DNA from: an uncultured bacterium | GTDB taxonomy: Bacteria; Planctomycetota; UBA1135; GCA-002686595 | Length of the DNA: 22,080 nucleotides | Reading direction: 5' to 3' | Assembly: GCA_913058555.1 (NCBI GenBank) | Contig: CAJXRJ010000024.1 | Span: forward strand, 1-22,080 | Shown: in pieces, positions 7,589-14,849 of the stretch | Layout of the letters: each line of letters opens with the position of its first letter | Numbering within the stretch: position 1 is the stretch's first letter | Notes under the pieces: generated by a model | Seen by the model: only the letters and a program-made list of their open reading frames with translations | The model's database searches: none | What the model was told of the DNA's origin: nothing | Program-made: the position numbers and the translations under genes

Positions 7589-9121
7589 CTACTTCGTGCC
7601 TCCGTAGCCGAGGGCGCGCAGGTCTCGCTCGATCGTCTTGCTCACCCCCTCAGTCTGCACTTCGCGAAGCTGACCGCGGAGCATCTCTGACAGCTCGGCG
7701 GTCAGCTTGTCCACGACCCGTGGGTTCTTGGCCGCCACGTCAATGAGCTCGAACGGGTCCTCGGAGAGATCGTAGAGCGACGCGTCATTCTCGGCGCTCA
7801 TGTGCAGCTTCCACTGATCGGCTCGGAGCGAATAGCCGATCGCCTCCGCATCGGATTGACGTGGTGACTGCTGTCCCAGGAGCCGTATCTCGTCGTGTCG
7901 AAGGTCGGAACGGAATCGGTTGACGCCCGACACTTGCTCCAAGAAGTCATCTTCTCCAGGCAAGTCCAGGACGTGTAGCAGCGTCGGCGCGAAGTCCACG
8001 AGGGATGCGAGCGTTCCGATACGGCGTGGCTCGACGCCTGGGATGCGGAGCATCATTGGAACGTGAAGCTGCTCCTCCCAGACCAGCCCATGGCCGGCAA
8101 CACCGTGTTGGTTTAGTCCCTCGCCGTGATCTGCGAGCACGACCACAATGGCGTTCTCGAGCCACCGACTCTCCTCCGCTGCCTTGAGGAACCGGTGGAT
8201 CTGCGTGTCGGTGAAGGCGATCTCGCCATCGTAGCTGTCGATCCCTGCCTCCAGCATGTTCCATTGCCCGGTCGGTCGCTGGGACCTCGCCGCGAACTTG
8301 CGCTCTGCTAGGTCCGCGCGCATCGCATCGTCCATGCGAAACTTGCTGAGGAACTCGACGGGCGGATTGTAAGGCCCGTGCGGATCGAAGTAGTGCACCC
8401 ACAGTAAGCCTGGCTTCTTCGATGCAGCCAGTTCATCCAGTGCCACGAGGGCTTGCTTGGTGGTCTTCTCAGCGCTTTGCTGCTTGTTAGCGGGTGCGTT
8501 GTATCCGTCGAAACCCGTGTTCAAGCCAAACTGAGGCCGGAGGGGCGTCGCCGCGACGACCGCTTGCGTTGCATATCCCGCGCGCTGGAAGAGCTCCGCC
8601 AGAGTCATGAGATCTTTCCGTCGCTGGTAGCTGCGCCCATCCTTGATATTGGCGAGCACGCCATGCTCGTGGGGATAGACGCCCGTGAACATTGACGTGT
8701 GGCTCGGGAGCGTCGTGGCGATTGGCGCATAGGCCCACTCGAAGACGACCGATTCCCCTGCGAGCTTGTCTAGCCGAGGGCTGGTGGCGCGAGGATACCC
8801 GTGGAATCCGAGATGGTCAGCTCGGAGCGTGTCGATGGTGATGATCAAGACGTTTGGGCTGCCGCCCACGACATTCTCTTCGACGGAGTACGTCGGGATG
8901 ACCTGGCCACCGGCGGCACCCGTGGAGGCGCTCATCGAGGACTCCGCCCCTCCGCTCCCAACGGTACGTGTCGAGTTGTCTCCGTCGGAGGTCGGGTCGC
9001 CGCAGCCGGCCGTTACTATCAAGCAAGCACCAGCAATCATGGATGTCGCCAACGTCAAGGGATGTCCCTGGGAAGGCGGCGCGATGCTCGCCTTTTCGTT
9101 CCGAGTGGATTGGCCCGACAC
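7589..9121 (-). CDS. Sulfatase-fold lipoprotein with Thr at the nucleophile position
   Basis: The product is 510 residues from a GTG start. The N-terminus has a hydrophobic stretch and lipobox LIVTAGC (Cys40), so it is likely lipid-anchored. A Ser/Gly-rich linker to about residue 87 precedes an alkaline-phosphatase-superfamily (sulfatase, PF00884-type) domain. Visible residues are IITIDTLRADHLG with metal ligands Asp97 and possibly Asp102, TTLPSHTSMFTG with Thr137, ADHGEG (Asp331, His332), AGHG (His344) and WKLH. True sulfatases have Cys or Ser in C/S-x-P-x-R, which matures to formylglycine. Here the site is Thr-Leu-Pro-Ser-His, so neither the modified residue nor its Arg is present. A phosphodiesterase or other phosphohydrolase using Thr directly is more likely than a formylglycine sulfatase. 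The substrate is unknown. Its neighbours on the same strand are separated by repeats, so it is not part of a tight operon. Confidence 0.9.
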   Translation of the reverse strand: MSGQSTRNEKASIAPPSQGHPLTLATSMIAGACLIVTAGCGDPTSDGDNSTRTVGSGGAESSMSASTGAAGGQVIPTYSVEENVVGGSPNVLIITIDTLRADHLGFHGYPRATSPRLDKLAGESVVFEWAYAPIATTLPSHTSMFTGVYPHEHGVLANIKDGRSYQRRKDLMTLAELFQRAGYATQAVVAATPLRPQFGLNTGFDGYNAPANKQQSAEKTTKQALVALDELAASKKPGLLWVHYFDPHGPYNPPVEFLSKFRMDDAMRADLAERKFAARSQRPTGQWNMLEAGIDSYDGEIAFTDTQIHRFLKAAEESRWLENAIVVVLADHGEGLNQHGVAGHGLVWEEQLHVPMMLRIPGVEPRRIGTLASLVDFAPTLLHVLDLPGEDDFLEQVSGVNRFRSDLRHDEIRLLGQQSPRQSDAEAIGYSLRADQWKLHMSAENDASLYDLSEDPFELIDVAAKNPRVVDKLTAELSEMLRGQLREVQTEGVSKTIERDLRALGYGGTK

Positions 9122-9257
9122 TTCTGGTGCGGACCGTCCCGTGTCACGCAGAACGGTCTGGACTCTAGCGCTAACTGGTCGGCGGCGGGCGCGGCGAAAG
9201 GGGTGGTCGATGTCGATCTCCTTGATGGCAACTCCATTCGAACGGGAGCCCAGAGAG

Positions 9258-9290
9258 TACCGGAGTACCGAGCCAGGGTCGATTTTGCGT
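9258..9290 (+). repeat. Solitary half-site of the palindromic repeat
   Basis: GTACCGGAGTACCGAGCCAG followed by GGTCGATTTTGCG resembles the left terminus and stem of the other copies, especially the one at 15757, but has no matching right arm nearby. It lies upstream of the gene starting at 9121 and about 110 bp before repeat copy 3. It may be the remnant of an older copy. Confidence 0.5.
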
Positions 9291-9399
9291 ATCTAGACTG
9301 TTGTCGGTTTCGCGTTGTTTCGAAAGTGAAGGCAGACCGATACAGCGCGATCCTCATACGGCGAAGCGAGGAAGGCGGGGACAAGGGGTCCACGGGAGA

Positions 9400-9560
9400 A
9401 TACGGAGCCCAGAAAACGGGTCCTGGATCACTTTCTAGGGTCTAGCCGCCAGCAGAGAATGGACCTTTCCTGCTCCGTGCGTGTGGCGCGATCACTCTCG
9501 CAAGACCTGAGGAGCGATCCTGGCTCCGTACTCAGGCTCCGTACTCAGGCTCCGTACTGG
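9400..9560 (+). repeat. Palindromic repeat copy 3 with tripled right end
   Basis: The left end is TACGGAGCC followed by CCTGGATCACTTTCTAGGG. The shared core TCTAGCCGCC ... GAATGGACC ... TGCTCCGTGCGTGTGGCGCG sits in the middle. The right arm GCGATCCTGGCTCCGTA is followed by tandem 13-bp units GGCTCCGTACTCA beginning at 9522, 9535 and 9548. The element ends 16 bp beyond the stop codon of the minus-strand gene ending at 9577. Confidence 0.9.
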
Positions 9561-9576
9561 TGCTCCTCGGGTGGTG

Positions 9577-10359
9577 TTACCGGGCCTCGAGCCGTAGGTC
9601 GAGGACGATGGGGCGGTGGTCGGACGCGAGGGGTTCGTCGACGACAAACACTTGGGCCGTGACATGAGCGTCGGGTGCGTAGCTCAGGAAGTGGTCGATG
9701 GTGCGGTCGGGGGCGTCTGCTGGAAAGGTCGGACCGGAGGGGCCGAGGCGCCGCAGGTGGGGCGGCGGTTCGGTCAATCGGCGGAGGGTCTCGCTATTGG
9801 TTGGCGCATTCAAGTCGCCGCCCAGGATCGTCGCGTCGATGCCGGGCTCGCCGGCGACGATCGCTGCGTGCAGGACCCTAGCCTGCGCGAGTCGCCGTGC
9901 GCCATCGGGCTTCCAGTCCAGGTGCGCCCCGATCACGCGTAGACGCATGCCACTCGCCTCGACGACGAGTCCCTGGGCGGCCCTTGGATCGATCGTGCCG
10001 TCCGGAAGCTCGATACGTTCCGTTGCCAAGATCGGCAGACGCGATAGCGCAGCGAGACCATAGCGCCCTCCGTCGTAGTCCATGAAGGTGCAGAATCGCG
10101 CCTCCATGCCAAGGGCTTCGGCCAGGAACGCGGCCTCGTCAACGTCGCCCGACCGCGCGCAGATCTCATCGACCTCCTGAAGGAGCACGACGTCCGCGTT
10201 GAGGGCCGCGAGCACCCCCGCGACGCGGTCAAGGTCGACCTCGCCGTCCATTCCCCGTCCGTGCTTGATGTTGTACGAGACGATGCGTACGGGGGGTGCC
10301 GCCTTGCAGCCAACGGCGAGCAAGAGGAGCATTGTCAAGGCAAGGCGGAATCTCATCAT
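9577..10359 (-). CDS. Endonuclease/exonuclease/phosphatase (EEP) family lipoprotein
   Basis: The product is 260 residues. MRFRLALTMLLLLAVGC gives a lipobox with Cys18, so it is probably a lipoprotein outside the cytoplasm. The EEP fold is complete: SYNIKHG (Asn30), LLQEVD (Glu62), RYGLAALSR, GAHLDW (His146), GGDLNAP (Asp182, Asn184), DRTIDHF (Asp222) and ASDHRPIV (Asp247, His248). These are the Mg-binding and catalytic residues of the DNase I / exonuclease III / sphingomyelinase / inositol-phosphatase superfamily. The length fits the secreted single-domain members. The export signal argues against a DNA-repair role and favours an extracellular phosphodiesterase acting on nucleic acid, phospholipid or another phosphoester. 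The motifs do not settle the substrate. Start choice between the two adjacent ATGs is open. Confidence 0.92.
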   Translation of the reverse strand: MMRFRLALTMLLLLAVGCKAAPPVRIVSYNIKHGRGMDGEVDLDRVAGVLAALNADVVLLQEVDEICARSGDVDEAAFLAEALGMEARFCTFMDYDGGRYGLAALSRLPILATERIELPDGTIDPRAAQGLVVEASGMRLRVIGAHLDWKPDGARRLAQARVLHAAIVAGEPGIDATILGGDLNAPTNSETLRRLTEPPPHLRRLGPSGPTFPADAPDRTIDHFLSYAPDAHVTAQVFVVDEPLASDHRPIVLDLRLEAR

Positions 10360-10450
10360 CCCCCGATCCTAGCTCGCCGAGCGCCAGGAGGCTGGGCCCT
10401 TGCCCGAAGGCGGCCCTCGTTCAGGATCACGCACCAATCCGCCCACGGAG

Positions 10451-10620
10451 ATACGGAGCCTCAAATACGGAGCCTGAAGTACGGAGCCTGGATCACTTTT
10501 TCGGATCTGGCCGCCCGTACGGAATGGACCCTTCCTGCTCCGTGCGTGTGGCGCGATCACTCTCGCAAAGCCAAAAGAACGATCCTGGCTCAGTACTGAG
10601 CTCAGTATTGTGGCTCTGTC
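10451..10620 (+). repeat. Palindromic repeat copy 4 with tripled left end
   Basis: Three TACGGAGCCT units begin at 10452, 10466 and 10480, spaced 14 bp. The core GGATCACTTTTTCGGATCTG follows, with GAATGGACCC, TGCTCCGTGCGTGTGGCGCG and GATCACTCTCG. The right arm is AACGATCCTGGCTCAGTACT, and the element closes with degenerate repeats (CAGTATTGTGGCTCTG). It ends 6 bp beyond the stop of the minus-strand gene ending at 10627. Confidence 0.9.
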
Positions 10621-10626
10621 CTGCGT

Positions 10627-11199
10627 TCAGCGGCGTCCTGCGCTGGCGATAAGCCCCTCGTATTTGGCCATTCGCCATCTTCCAAGCGCGAGGATCCCGT
10701 ATCGGAGGACCCAGGCTGGGATCAAAACGACGGCCGTTGCAACGGCGCCAAACTGAATCAACCAACTGGACGCGAACAGCAGGCCGAAGAGCAGCGGCAG
10801 CACTCCAACGGCGAGGATGAGACCAGGCCAAGCGATCGATGGGTCGAAGGCAATCTCCCTACGCGTGACGTGGCAAGCCGTCTCCCAAAGGAACCAGACG
10901 GTGAGGCAAAGCCCCGCCCCACCGAACGGAAGCAGTCTTGGATCATTGCCCCCCGTCCAGGTGATGACGACCATCAGTCCGAAGATCGCGACGGCACTTA
11001 TCGATATGACGGCCTTCAGAATCTGTTCGGCACGAACCCAGGAGGAATGCCTCGTCAAATAGAGCTCGAGGTGGCCCCTGGTGTTGACGACTTCGCAGGT
11101 CGCGCAACGTACGCTCGCGCCGGTGAGGGGAGGCAGTCCATCGAAGCAGTAGAGGCAACGACGCACGCGCGTTGGACCTTGGGACTTGCGTTCGGGCAT
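10627..11199 (-). CDS. Zinc-ribbon membrane protein
   Basis: From the ATG at 11199 the product is 190 residues. The frame is open to 11319, but the upstream part looks non-coding. Residues 15-35 hold two Cys-x2-Cys pairs (Cys15, Cys18, Cys32, Cys35; CLYC ... CATC), a likely zinc ribbon or truncated RING-like knuckle. Four hydrophobic helices follow at about 62-81, 91-107, 123-143 and 147-163, with a basic C-terminus. It is therefore an integral membrane protein with a cytoplasmic metal-binding head. I do not recognise a named family. This type of head may bind protein partners or ubiquitin-like proteins, but nothing here shows that. It is flanked on both sides by copies of the palindromic repeat. 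Confidence 0.7.
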   Translation of the reverse strand: MPERKSQGPTRVRRCLYCFDGLPPLTGASVRCATCEVVNTRGHLELYLTRHSSWVRAEQILKAVISISAVAIFGLMVVITWTGGNDPRLLPFGGAGLCLTVWFLWETACHVTRREIAFDPSIAWPGLILAVGVLPLLFGLLFASSWLIQFGAVATAVVLIPAWVLRYGILALGRWRMAKYEGLIASAGRR

Positions 11200-11361
11200 G
11201 GGACCTGGCGATGGGGGATGAGTGAATGAGACGGCTTGGGGGGAGCCGCAGCAGGCGAGGATACCCTTTGGGTTCTGGTGGAGGCTCTGCAGGCGACGTC
11301 GTTTGGCCAAATGGGTCATGACGCGACACTGCCATCGGATGCGAAATGCGCCAGAGAATCG

Positions 11362-11507
11362 GGAGCCTAGAGCCTACGGATCCTGGATCCCGTTTTCGGT
11401 TCTAGCCGCCCGTCCGGAATGGACCCGTCGTGCTCCGTGCGCTTGGCGTGATCCCTCTCGCAAAGCCGAAGGAACGATGCTGGCTCCGTACTTTTGGCTC
11501 CGTACTT
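11362..11507 (+). repeat. Palindromic repeat copy 5
   Basis: A more degenerate copy. The left side is GGGAGCCTAGAGCCTACGGA followed by TCCTGGATCCCGTTTTCGG. The core TCTAGCCGCCCGTCCGGAAT continues with GGACC and TGCTCCGTGCGCTTGGCGTG. The right arm is GAACGATGCTGGCTCCGTAC with a second TTGGCTCCGTACTT unit. Unlike copies 1-4 it lies between divergent genes (starts at 11199 minus and 11648 plus). The rest of 11200-11647 shows nothing recognisable. Confidence 0.88.
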
Positions 11508-11647
11508 CTGCTTCTCGTGTTGGCCTTTGGCGGCATGGGATTCGTGGGAAACCTGCGACGATCGAGTGCATGGGGAGGACTTTCTTGGTGAGCGCGCGCC
11601 ATTCGGAGCGGCCACGACCACTAAGACTGAGCACATAGATCAACCCC

Positions 11648-12520
11648 ATGAAACTGACCATTCTCGCCATCCCCTCCCTGCTCGCTCTCGCGATGCCCGC
11701 CGTCGCGAGTCAGGGATCGGGCAACGTCGATCCCACCAATCACCCTGGCCCCGAGCAGCTTGTGCTAACCCCCGGGGGCAGCGGGCACACCGCGGGTTCG
11801 CCCTTCCGGTTTGACCTCGATGCGAACGGGACCCCAGAGATCTGCACCTTCCCGGCTTCTCCGGCTGGGGTTGTCGCGATCGACCGCAACGGCAACGGAA
11901 CGATCGACGACGGAACTGAACTGCTCGGCAGACTCGGCCTTGAGTTGGAGCTCCGGCGCCTCGACAGCAACGACGACCTGTGGCTGGACGCAAGCGACGC
12001 GCAGTTCGCGAACCTGCTGCTACTCACCGTCGGCACGCACGCGATCCAGTCCAGCGACACCCTCGTGAACCTTGGGATCAGCGCGATCTACACCGTCCCC
12101 CAGGTGATTCCAACGGGCGAGCTCGCCTTCGCGGTCCTGAATGCCAGCGGCGACTACACCCCGGCGCTTTCCCTGGACGCGACGAACTACGCGTCCGTCC
12201 CGAGCGTGGCTCATACCCTCGCAAGCCTCGCCGGAGACTGCGGCTACACGCTGGTCACCGGCGGACTCGGCAGCTCGTGTTCCAGCAGTGGGGCGGCGTG
12301 CACCCGAGGTGGCAATGCTGGTACTTGCTCCGATGAGCAGGGCGACAGCAGCGGCGAGCCGTACGTCTTCTTCTGCCTCTGCAAGGGCACGAGCGGAGGG
12401 TCTCCTCTCATGCCGTCGAAGTGGGCGTTGGTCCTCGGCGCAATCAGCATCGTCATGAGCCTTGGGGCTCTCGGCTTCAAGTCCACGAACGGCCGCGTTG
12501 CGGTGAGCGAGGTCAACTGA
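11648..12520 (+). CDS. Ca-loop, Cys-rich exported protein with CTERM-type sorting tail
   Basis: The product is 290 residues with a signal peptide (MKLTILAIPSLLALAMPAVA). Residues 56-62 (DLDANGT) and 79-91 (DRNGNGTIDDGTE) are calcium-binding-loop patterns of the EF-hand/dockerin type. A third, poorer one is LDSNDDLWLDASD at 105-117. Six cysteines cluster at 198, 211, 218, 227, 243 and 245. The C-terminus is tripartite: GSPLMPSKW at 251-259, a hydrophobic helix to about 276, then K278 and R283 in a short polar tail. This is the layout of exosortase substrates. PxxW resembles the IPTL-type signal more than the PEP-CTERM motif. An exosortase-like gene lies 1.8 kb downstream in the same operon, so this is probably its dedicated substrate. 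The next gene overlaps its stop by one base (TGATG). Export is clear; recognition by the exosortase is inferred. Confidence 0.85.
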   Translation: MKLTILAIPSLLALAMPAVASQGSGNVDPTNHPGPEQLVLTPGGSGHTAGSPFRFDLDANGTPEICTFPASPAGVVAIDRNGNGTIDDGTELLGRLGLELELRRLDSNDDLWLDASDAQFANLLLLTVGTHAIQSSDTLVNLGISAIYTVPQVIPTGELAFAVLNASGDYTPALSLDATNYASVPSVAHTLASLAGDCGYTLVTGGLGSSCSSSGAACTRGGNAGTCSDEQGDSSGEPYVFFCLCKGTSGGSPLMPSKWALVLGAISIVMSLGALGFKSTNGRVAVSEVN

Positions 12521-14298
12521 TGTCGAAGCGAGCGGTGGGGCGCACGATCCCCAGGAATCGCGCGGCGAAGCTGGTCCTCGTAGGGTCCTCTGCGCTGTTG
12601 ATCGGCGGAGTGATCTGCTTGCGACAAACGCTCCACCGCTCGGCCTTCACCGGTAAACACGAGCTGGCGGTCATGGGGCTGTTCGACGTAGCGCGAACGG
12701 CGGACGTGGCTCGCCTCGAGGGCCCCGGCGCCGATGGCTCAGCCCGACGCCAGCCGTGGGCCGCAGCGCCAGAACTTGCGCGAGCTCATCCGTCGCCCAT
12801 GGGCGCCGAGACCCTTGCCGCCACCGCAGAGCACCTGCGGGCGGCGCGATCGAACGGTGCCCGCTGGATGGCGCTAGACATCATGCCTCCCGAGTACACC
12901 GTCGCGCAGGATGGGTTCATAGCCCTTCGGGACGTTGTCGGGGAGGGGCTCAAGTCCGGCTCCGTCAACTTTCAAACGCTGATCTCAGCGGCGAACCCGC
13001 GCGAGCGCGCGGTGCTTGCCCTGGTGGCCGGAGAGCTAGGGTTCGCCGAGGGACGCACTTGGCTCGGCCAACTCACAAGGAGCGCCGCGCGCACCGGTAA
13101 CGGCGGCGCCTTCCAGGCCGGATGTTTCGCCCTGGGGCAGCTCGGCGGAGAGGCTAGCCTTGAACTTCTGGCGCCGCTGCTCGAGGGCCCGCTTGCCTCG
13201 GGCCGGGATCGCCACCGACTACTGTCGACCCTTTCGCTCTTTGGGGAGGCCGGTGCGGCTTTGATTCTCAAGGCCGAGTCGGGGGCCTCATTGAGGGAAC
13301 GCCTGCGGGCACTTCAGCCCGGCGCGACTGACCTCGTGAAGGCTGCGTTCGAAGCCTCGGCGGCGGCGACACGTCCAGAGTTCGCGCGAGCGATGGCGCG
13401 GCTGAAGGGATCCTCGTTCGTTGAAGAACAGCTGCTCTTAAGTCTTCCCTTCGAGGTCGAGGTGGCGCTTCTGCTCGGACTTGCTGCAAATCGCGAGCTG
13501 CTTTCCGGGCGCTGCCGTCAATGGGTCACCGACCGCGGGCCGCTGCTCGCTATCAACCCCGCCTGCCGGATCCTGGCCCGCGACGACCGGGAGCGCGCTG
13601 CGAAGGTCATGCTGAGCTGGCGCCTGAAGGGCCTTGACGTTCCGCTTCCACTGCTCGTCAATCTCGAGCGGGGCGAGGTCGCGGCCGCTCTGTCGAGTGA
13701 GGCCATGGCTGACCGGGGCAAGCATCGGGCACTCCTGTTCGCCTTCAGCGGAAAGGTGTCGGTGCACGAGAACTATCGCCCGTGGCTCTTGGCCGCGGTC
13801 CTCGATAGCGGCGACCAGGAGATACGTCAGATCCTCAAGCTGCTTCAACGTTGCGGGGACGGCATCCCAGAGTACGTCCAGCAGGCGCTCGTCGCGGGCG
13901 CTGAAGGGCAGGCCTTGCAGCGTGTGATGATCGAAGTGGGTATCCCCGACCGTGCCACGGCGGCCAGGCAAGCGCTGGAGTTCAGCCAGGATCCAATCAC
14001 GGACGCCCTGGCGCTCTTGGCCCTCCAAGATCTGGGCGAGGCCAGCCACGTCGATGCACGGCAAACCCTACATGCGATACTCGATGAAGTCGAATCCCTT
14101 GATCTGGCGCACTTGAAGGGCATGACGTTCGGCGAGAAGTTTCAGCTCCGTCGCTTCATGGGGGAAGCAGCGACTCCAGCCGACGCGGATCGCCTGCGGG
14201 GTCTTTCGCGGAAATTTGCTCCCCTCATCCGGCAGGCCGGTTGGGCGTCCTCGATGGACGCCGTCCTCGACCAAGTCAACGCCAAGTGCGGTCTGTGA
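12520..14298 (+). CDS. Membrane-anchored HEAT-like helical repeat protein
   Basis: The product is 592 residues from the ATG overlapping the previous stop codon. A basic N-terminus (SKRAVGRTIPRNRAAK) precedes one transmembrane helix (about 17-35, LVLVGSSALLIGGVICL), giving a large domain outside the membrane. The remainder is almost all alpha-helical, with pairs of Leu/Ala-rich helices (RAVLALVAGELGF, AGCFALGQLGGEASLELLAP, HRLLSTLSLFGEAGAALIL, ITDALALLALQDLGEASHV). The periodicity suggests HEAT- or PBS-lyase-type repeats, though I could not align units exactly. Such solenoids usually bind other proteins. Its position between the putative substrate and the exosortase suggests a scaffold or chaperone for the sorting step, which is inference. 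The exosortase start follows two bases after the stop. Confidence 0.72.
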   Translation: MSKRAVGRTIPRNRAAKLVLVGSSALLIGGVICLRQTLHRSAFTGKHELAVMGLFDVARTADVARLEGPGADGSARRQPWAAAPELARAHPSPMGAETLAATAEHLRAARSNGARWMALDIMPPEYTVAQDGFIALRDVVGEGLKSGSVNFQTLISAANPRERAVLALVAGELGFAEGRTWLGQLTRSAARTGNGGAFQAGCFALGQLGGEASLELLAPLLEGPLASGRDRHRLLSTLSLFGEAGAALILKAESGASLRERLRALQPGATDLVKAAFEASAAATRPEFARAMARLKGSSFVEEQLLLSLPFEVEVALLLGLAANRELLSGRCRQWVTDRGPLLAINPACRILARDDRERAAKVMLSWRLKGLDVPLPLLVNLERGEVAAALSSEAMADRGKHRALLFAFSGKVSVHENYRPWLLAAVLDSGDQEIRQILKLLQRCGDGIPEYVQQALVAGAEGQALQRVMIEVGIPDRATAARQALEFSQDPITDALALLALQDLGEASHVDARQTLHAILDEVESLDLAHLKGMTFGEKFQLRRFMGEAATPADADRLRGLSRKFAPLIRQAGWASSMDAVLDQVNAKCGL

Positions 14299-14300
14299 TC

Positions 14301-14849
14301 ATGAAGCCGCGCCTTCTCATCATGGTCGTAGCGGTGCCGCTTGGCGTCCTGGCGTGCCTCCACGATCGGCCAGCCTTGAACGGCATGGACGACTCGGTCA
14401 ACCGCCTCTGTGCGGCGACCGCGGCGTGGATGCTCCGGCTCATCGGTCACGACTGCACGAACATTGGCACCACGCTGGTGACTTCCCTCAGCGAGATTCG
14501 CATCGAGCATGAGTGCAGCCCGATCATTCCCCTGGCGCTCCTCCTTCCGCTCATTGCGGCGTGGAGTCGTCGGCCGCTCCGAAGCGCCGCGATCCTGACC
14601 TGCTTGGTCGTCGCGCTCAATCAGGTGCGGATCGCTCTCCTCCTACTTCTCACGGACCTGTTTCCGGGGCACCACGCCCTCCTTGACGGGTTTGTCGTTC
14701 GAATCCCTTATTGGCTCGGCGTCGCCGGCTGCCTTGTACTCCTCCTTCAAAAGAATGATGAACAGACTGATCGCTCCGCTTCGTTTCCTTCCCCTCGCCC
14801 TCGTCGCAGCTTCGCTCGGGAGCCTCTATCTCCAAGGCAATCGAACTGA
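14301..14849 (+). CDS. Exosortase/archaeosortase-family transpeptidase
   Basis: The product is 182 residues with about five hydrophobic helices. The family signature is present in order: IEHECSPIIPLALLL with the candidate nucleophile Cys72, then LNQVRIALLLLL with Arg110, then PGHHALLDG with His124 or His125. These match the invariant Cys, Arg and His of exosortases and archaeosortases, which cut membrane-embedded C-terminal signals and transfer the protein to a new anchor or release it. The protein is at the short end of the family and lacks the N-terminal helices and EpsI-type extension of long exosortases. After the last helix (ends about residue 149) comes a 33-residue polar tail that overlaps the next gene by 95 bp. 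Genetic linkage to a protein with a suitable tail at 11648-12520 supports the call. The exact subclass is not decided; XrtH-like is one option. Confidence 0.85.
   Translation: MKPRLLIMVVAVPLGVLACLHDRPALNGMDDSVNRLCAATAAWMLRLIGHDCTNIGTTLVTSLSEIRIEHECSPIIPLALLLPLIAAWSRRPLRSAAILTCLVVALNQVRIALLLLLTDLFPGHHALLDGFVVRIPYWLGVAGCLVLLLQKNDEQTDRSASFPSPRPRRSFAREPLSPRQSN

Noticed and set aside
10524..10568. Short conserved peptide (MDPSCSVRVARSLSQ) in the repeat cores
   Set aside because: It appears in copies 3 and 4, but copies 2 and 5 have in-frame stop codons at different positions, so conservation is of DNA, not protein.
5601..11507. Integron cassette array with attC sites
   Set aside because: The gene-palindrome alternation fits, but the ends carry TACGGAGCC rather than the GTTRRRY and RYYYAAC boxes of attC sites, and no integrase is present.
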